Positions 57,945-64,000 of a DNA stretch of 64,000 bases are shown here, one piece after another. Source of the DNA: Meconema thalassinum (taxonomy: Eukaryota; Arthropoda; Insecta; Orthoptera; Tettigoniidae); contig OX336391.1 in assembly GCA_946902985.2 (NCBI GenBank), positions 72,331,947 through 72,395,946 on the forward strand, read 5' to 3'. The position numbers were made by a program, and so were the translations under genes. Positions within the stretch are counted from its first letter, which is position 1. Each line of letters begins with the position of its first letter. The notes under the pieces are model-generated. The model worked only from the letters and a program-made list of their open reading frames with translations, was not told the origin of the DNA and searched no databases.

Positions 57945-59470
57945 TAATGCGCAGCACTAGACGTGGGGACAAGCTCTCTGCGTACTCAGTATACGTGCGT
58001 TCGAGCCCCACCGTCGGCCGTCCTTGATATGTCTTTGGTGGTTTCCCCATGTTCAACTTCAGGAAGCTTCCCACGGTGGGTGAGTGGTTATCGTGTGGGA
58101 TTACTAACCCCAAGATTGCAGGTTTGCTCCTGGCCGTGGTAAGTGATTTTTGGAAGGCGGTAAACATTACGACTCACATGTCATACGATGTTGACAAGTC
58201 AAAGAACCCATTTGAATTCAGTAGGCCGTGTTCATAAAGGCAAAATTAATCTCGGGAGTTTCCGCCAGCACAAAGTTCCTCATTTCTCTACTAGAAAGCG
58301 CTATAGTGTCAAGGAGCTTGACTTTCATAGTGCTTCAAGGAACAACTAATTTCAACATGCAAGCTACCCTTTGGGTGTCAAATAACACAGCTTGCACCAG
58401 GCACTCGAGGCCATACGATATTATTATTATTATTATTATTTACTTCAGAAAAATGCTAGGACGGTACCTTCTGACAGGCCACGGCCGCTTCCTTCAACAT
58501 CCTTGCCCAGTTTCATTCGCCGTAATTAATTTCATCTCTCATGAGGTTGGAGTCACGAAGGGCATCTGTCCGTAAAACAATCCGCAAAAACTTTCACCGC
58601 ATCTCATCACCGTTGTAAAACGGGAATAATAATACGAGGTCCAACAGTCGTCATACCCAGCTAAGCTAGTCATGTCACCATCTCCCGAAGGCAATTTTTG
58701 GTACCCTTACAACGCAAGTCCGTCAACGACGCGTTAAGAAAAGCTAATGATCAAATCATGATGACAAAATACCTACTTTTAAACCCGGGCATACAGCCTG
58801 AAATTCCGCCTTGCTGCGTAGTGGTTATCACTCTTGGCCGTCACAGCGGACGCCCGGGTACGATTCCAGACTCTGCCAAGATATACAATTCTGGTCTGAG
58901 GGCTGGAACAGGGTACACTCAGCCTCGTGAGGCATAACTGAAAAGAGGCGAGTTCGATTCCCACCTCAGTCATCCTGGAAGTCGATTTCAGTGGTTTCCC
59001 ACTTCTACTTCAGGCGAATACCGGGATGGCTCCTAAATGAAGGCCACGGCCACCTCCTTCCCAATCCTCATCTTAATTACAAATACACACACTAATACAG
59101 CCATCATAATAACACCTGCTATCAGACAAATTCCACACACATACCCAAACACACGGGGCTACACGACCACGATGTCTCAAAGGCCCTAAATAAATCAACA
59201 ACAACATACAGCCTAAAGTGAGTACGTTAGTGCAGCACCTCCCAAGTTATCAAGACTGCAGCCGCTCTCCTTGCCAACGCCTCAACCCTGATTATCGGGG
59301 ACATGTGGATTTGCATTCCATCGTTTGCTGGACTTGAAGTGGTTTTCCATTTCAACTCCAGGTAAATGCCAATAATGATACTGACCTCTCAGATCATGAC
59401 CGCTTTCTTCTGAAATCCTACCACAACTCATTCATTGAAACCGTAGACCATAACATTATATAATGTCCTT
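57945..59470. repeat. Cluster of tRNA-related SINE fragments
   Basis: Several pieces look like old SINEs. B-box-like GTTCGAGCCCC near 58001; GTGGTTATCGTGTGGGATTA near 58086; AGTGGTTATCAC (A-box-like) near 58820 with GGTACGATTCC near 58857; GAGTTCGATTCCCACCTCAG near 58949 with the typical tail GGTTTCCCACTTCTACTTCA and GGCCACGGCCACCTCCTTCC near 59043. 58470-58570 repeats the GGCCACGGCCGCTTCCTTC tail. Boundaries and target duplications are not clear, so I give one block. A (TTA)n run lies at about 58421-58441. Frames in it are not genes. Confidence 0.55.
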
Positions 59471-60635
59471 ACACGCACAGTATATAAATGAATCGAGATG
59501 GGCGTCTCATGCTTCGTTGGTGAAATAAAAATAATAATAATAGTAATAATACAAGTATAGTGGGCCATTTACTTACAGGTCAATCATAAACGGGAGATCC
59601 GAAACCAGAAGAGAACAGTGCTTAAGAGAGCAATGTCAACGAATGAAACGTTGTCACCCAAGAAAATACCAAAACTGGATGAAAGTATTGTACCCTTTTG
59701 AACATAGGACCTTCAGGACGGGATTCATTCCTCGGGGGCGGAGCGTTCCTACTTGAAGCTAACAACTGTCCTGGCATACACCATTTGGAAGATCGATAGG
59801 GCTGATCAATGAATCATCACACAGAGAATTCAAATAAAATGAAAGCAACTTTATTAACACTGAAGAAACAAATACAAACCAAAAAAGAAAAAGAAAGAGT
59901 AAAACAAAATATCAAAATAAGAAAATCAAAATCTTAAGGAGAAATGAATTAAGGCGAAAGTGAACTAATAAATCATGAAATTCTGAAGCAAATCCAAAAT
60001 AAGTTTAAAACTCCAAAATAATCTACTCAAAATTACAAAATATCAAAATCAATCTAAATGGATTCCAAAAATAACAAAATTGAATAAAAAGAATGATCAA
60101 AATCAAAATCTAAATTAATTGGATATCAATTAAATTAATTACACAATCAATTTGATTAATAAAGTGAATCAAAGCGACCAATCAAATCATTCAATCCCGA
60201 TTGGGCAATATCAATCCAATTAAAGACCATTAATAAATTATTCAAATTAATAATTACATAAATTAATTAATCCATCTTTGATCAAACACGTAAGCAAAAT
60301 TATGATCTGATCTCACTATAATCAGTATTGTACTCATTGAAAATTCCACACTGTGAGCTCATTACATCAAGCATCATGTCGTCTCACCATAACGTAATGT
60401 ACCATGTAAATTAACATTACTTTAACTAAATCATTCGTGCATCACACTATTAAGCAAGGGCTTTTCCAAACATGATCTAACATCATAATATAATCTGGCA
60501 ATACCGCCTGTATGATCCCTTGTATGGATTAAAATACTCTCATAAAGATACACTTCTTATGCATCCAAATTCTTAACACAAACCTTGCCCCTTTTTTTTG
60601 TGGATATAAAATTGGTACATTTATCTATGAGCTCT
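59471..60635. other. Low-complexity AT-rich DNA
   Basis: 59860-60330 is dominated by AAATCAAA / TTAATTAA words. A GC-richer patch at 59700-59770 (CCTCGGGGGCGGAGCG) is unexplained. No gene seen. Confidence 0.4.
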
Positions 60636-60968
60636 GAAGCCTCCGTGGCTTAGGCGGCAGCACGCCGGCCTCTCACCGCTGGGTCCGTGGTTCAAATCCC
60701 GGTCACTCCATGTGAGATCTGTGCTGGACAGAACGGAGGCAGACAGGTTTTTCTCCGGGTACTCCGGTTTTCCCTGTCAAAATTTCATTCCAGCAACACT
60801 CTCCACTATCATTTCATTTCATCTGTCATTCATTTAATCATTGCCCCAGAGGAGTGCGTCAGGCCTCGGCAGCCGGCACAGTTCATATCCTCGCCGCTAG
60901 ATGGGGGCTTCATTCATTCCATTCCTGACCCAGTCGGAGACTGGAAGCAGGCTGTGGATTTTCATTTC
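60636..60968 (+). mobile_element. Complete tRNA-derived SINE, 333 bp
   Basis: Flanked by a perfect 13-bp duplication ATCTATGAGCTCT (60623-60635 and 60969-60981). The head has pol III boxes: A box TGGCTTAGGCGG (60646-60657) and B box GGTTCAAATCC (60689-60699). The body continues through TCCGGTTTTCCCTGTC, AGGCCTCGGCAGCCGGCACA and CGCCGCTAGATGGGGGC, ending in TTTCAT repeats. I recall closely similar repeats from orthopteran transcript data. The intact duplication implies a fairly recent insertion. Frames 60687-61043 and 60901-61164 are shadows. Confidence 0.88.
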
Positions 60969-61518
60969 ATCTATGAGCTCTCGTGTATGCAACAGATGTA
61001 CACTACAAAAGGACTTGAGATATGCTATACTGGCACATTATAATAAACACCAATGCATGAGAACACGATTATCCAAGGATCGAACTCAAGACTCGATACC
61101 TCATTTCGGGTCTCGAATTCGATACTGTCTGTCAGAGTTTATGGGTGTATGTCAACTATACTAATATACAATAACTGAGATGCTTGCAATATCCCTTCAA
61201 ATATCATCATATGCAAGACAAAAACCAAAGGCTAAAAATGAATGCTAGACTATATGCAAATTTGCATCAATGCAATAATAAGAATATTCTATGCTCACAC
61301 TTCGTACGATGACAAATAACATTTGAAACAACGATGAGTGTAGGCAACAACGATGTTTCTCCTACACTGTAAATAAAAGCATGGCACAACTGTATCTACA
61401 AAATATATTCACAAAATATGTACACAAATAGGTCTCGAAGTAAGGATCTCGACTTACCTGTTTCGGGCGTGGCATATCTGTGACCGTCGCTCGTATCAGA
61501 GAGAGAATACACTTCTAC

Positions 61519-61860
61519 CTCAAATGGTTAATGAATATCTGTACCCTTCTGTAGAATACCATTATCAAATTAATTACTTAATTATCATTATTATTATTAT
61601 CATTATTATTATTATTATTATCCAATATTATTCCCACAGTGATGTTCATTTGCAATGACGCTAGGACGCGAAAGGTCAATGGATATCTGTACCCTTCTGT
61701 AGAATACCATTGATTATAATAATAATAATTATTATTATTATCATTGTTGTTATTATTATTATCATTGTTACGATTCGTCACTGCGAGGACGCTAGGTCAT
61801 GATAGGTCACTGTGTATCTGCACCCTATTACAAAATACCATTATTTAATGAGTTATTATT
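61519..61860 (+). repeat. Three-copy ~140-bp tandem repeat with (ATT)n
   Basis: ATATCTGTACCCTTCTGTAG begins copies near 61535 and 61684; a diverged third (GTATCTGCACCCTATTACA) is near 61815. CGCTAGGACG / CGCTAGGTCA and runs of ATT/ATC triplets lie between. No function evident. Confidence 0.6.
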
Positions 61861-64000
61861 ATCAGTTCAAAAATGTGCTCAAACAAACACAGACTTAAAC
61901 TTGGTACGGGAAACATGATTTACTAAAAGCTCGGCTTTCTACACGGCCAATAGGGGAGTGACGTAGGTACCGTTAGCCGAAGGGTGAGAGGGAAAATGTC
62001 AAATGACCTTGGCCTTGGACAAACATGTGTTGAGCCAATACATCCAGTGGTAACCAAAAGCATCCTACTAATCTTGCACCAAATAAGGGAAATGAAATAT
62101 ACGAGCAGCTAGTCTCGTAAGCCTAGTGGTCTCCTGTTCGAAGCTGAGCGTGGTATAAACTTTGGAACATACCCAATCGTGGTTCATCATTTCACTCAAA
62201 TAATTGCAAGCGCCGTTCGGCTTTACCTCTTATCTTATGGCATGCCTCAATACACACTTCTTACCTTTTTATTTCCAGTTGGCGACATCATGGGACACAT
62301 GGCGATGTCCGCTACAGCCTAACTGCACATATTTTACAATTCTTACCATTTTTTTCTTTCATTCGTCGTAGCTTACCTGGGATCACATGGGACCATCCCA
62401 ATACCATATTTTGCATGCCTTTATCATAACCTTTCTGCATATCACCACGACCCAATGCTCATAAATGTTCCAAAACACTCAGACAGTTGTTCAGTGCACT
62501 TTCTCACAAATCGTATCTTACCTGATTAGAGCAAAATATATTGGAGACGCAAAGGTAACGTTCCTAGCTTACTTCCAGGGCGTAACTTAGCTAAATAAAT
62601 ATCTCACCAGGTGTGAAATCAAAATACAATCATTACGGAAATAAAAATCCCCCTCCATCACTCGTGTTATTGTTATTATTATTATTATTTCTGCATTATC
62701 ATTAATAACTTGTGTTATTATTATGTCCGTAAAAATGTTCGAATCTCTCTCTCTTTCTTACCCAAAACCACATGCCTCACTTTGGGCTTCCTCCGTCTTT
62801 TCCTGGGCTGAAATACACGTACTCTAGCAAATAAATAAACATACATTCCTACCAGTGTATGCAACATGTACGACTTGTGAGCGTTATTTCTGCCAAGCAT
62901 CTCAAAATAAATCAGCAGCGTCGCGTCATCACGTGCGCACATATCTAAGCAAAATAAATCTAACTTCAAAAATCAATCACTGACATATTATTTACACAAC
63001 TATGGTAATCCTAAGAATACACCCATAAACAATGACTTAATATAATCAAAGATTAATACTCATCGTGATCTCCCGTCAGCTGCCATCATTCCTTTCAGCA
63101 GGGATCTTTCGCAGCTCCTCTCCATGGGCTTTACATGATATCACAATCACACATCATCACTGAATACATTATTACACTGATTAATTCTTCATCATAATTA
63201 CGCTGGGTTTCACTCGATTTTCTTCACAAACTATTATTGACACTTTCATAAGGTTACCACATACTAGTACCCTATTAAACGTCCTTCTACGTCTTCCTCA
63301 CTCCTGCGTCTGCTAACACCGTCTCTGCACTTGGCGTGGAAAGTCTACTATATAAATTTGAGCGAATATATTGCTTTCCCGCATATGAATACTTTATTTA
63401 ACACAATTTATGTCTCTTTAAATACCGTCCCCTTGTATTTCGCCAATTGTGGTGCAATATTATTTAGCTTGGCGTGCTCCCACTGCTAACTGTTCGTAGC
63501 TATGCGACGATCCTTCTTGCCCGCCGTCTGCCACCAACCAACTAGCAAACCGGACTCTGACTCACTGCAAACTACGCAGAACTGCTCACGCGAATTTATT
63601 CCAGACTACTGCCAACTAACTCCTGCGGCCACGAGAGTGCGGGGATATATCCTTCATATGGCGGCGCTCAACACTAATCTTTCTACGCTGTCAGGAGCTC
63701 TTCCTTCAAACCGATCACCATATTCACAATATGTGCAAATTAATATTGATAATAGGGCCTATTATTATCATATTGTCACCGACATTCGATCGTGGCTTCC
63801 ACCAATATGCATCTTGCGTCCCCTGGCACTATTTCTGACGACATGGACGCTATCCCTACCAAGGCAACCAAACTCTCCACCCCAGACTGTTGGCGTAAGG
63901 AACTAATTTCCTTGATCATCGATTTAATGATATCATGATGATCTATTCAGTTTGATGACTGGCGAAAAATCCTAGGAATATTCCATGTTTAGTGACGTTA
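61861..64000. other. Gene-free right end, a possible TATA box
   Basis: Mostly AT-rich with (ATT)n at 62667-62690. From 63290 it becomes more GC-rich; CTACTATATAAATTTGAG at about 63345 would be a good TATA box, followed by a Pro/Ser-rich open frame 63502-63906 that I do not believe to be a protein. This could be part of an LTR or a promoter cut by the window end. Confidence 0.3.

Noticed and set aside
60640..60720. A tRNA gene with A and B boxes
   Set aside because: The boxes head a 333-bp SINE with its own 13-bp target duplication, and no full cloverleaf with a proper acceptor end is visible.
63502..63906. 134-residue open frame as a gene
   Set aside because: Low-complexity Pro/Ser/Thr composition, no domain, no splice or start context.

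Overview
The window is nuclear DNA of an animal, most likely an insect with a large repeat-rich genome. There are no bacterial-style operons. Almost everything is transposable-element sequence: a Polinton/Maverick, two Ty3/Gypsy LTR retrotransposons, a truncated LINE, tRNA-derived SINEs and nested DNA elements. The SINE at 60.6 kb resembles repeats I associate with crickets and katydids, so Orthoptera is my guess, but that is recollection and not shown by the window.

Layout. 1-8.07 kb holds three head-to-tail tandem-repeat elements (~160-bp units, DINE/pearl-like), the second split by a 5'-truncated CR1/Jockey-type LINE on the minus strand. 8.07-31.98 kb is a decayed Polinton/Maverick with ~1.45-kb terminal inverted repeats. 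Its plus strand carries broken PolB, packaging ATPase, a conserved unknown protein and a chromodomain integrase. Its minus strand carries a late-type cluster: fibre-like protein, pVI/pX-like protein, adenain-like protease, penton-type minor capsid, major capsid, a BIR-domain (IAP-like) protein, an unknown protein and a phospholipase A2-like protein. Later insertions sit inside it: a 3.8-kb tandem-repeat element (10.2-14.0 kb), a ~1.5-kb inverted-repeat element inside PolB (16.33-17.83 kb) and a 1.1-kb inverted-repeat element (19.87-21.0 kb). Most virion and replication genes have stops or frameshifts, and several have also lost a catalytic residue.

33.4-41.8 kb is a young, intact Gypsy element: near-identical 1.5-kb LTRs, 4-bp target duplication, open gag and pol joined by a canonical -1 slippery heptamer. 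42.3-56.2 kb is an older Gypsy element with exceptionally long 3.8-kb LTRs, a tRNA-Lys-type primer site, a coiled-coil gag and a broken pol. 57-64 kb holds SINE pieces, a complete SINE with a 13-bp target duplication, microsatellites and AT-rich DNA with no gene I can support.

The most interesting signal lies between the elements. Three short minus-strand open exons (56368-56300, 42195-42094, 32788-32606) each have matching splice signals, all are phase 0, and each carries one I-K-x-E motif. I infer the N-terminal part of a host transcription-factor-like gene, possibly a C2H2 zinc-finger protein, whose remaining exons lie beyond the left edge. Its introns were swollen by the two Gypsy elements, both inserted antisense to it. 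Removing them leaves introns of about 150 and 975 bp.
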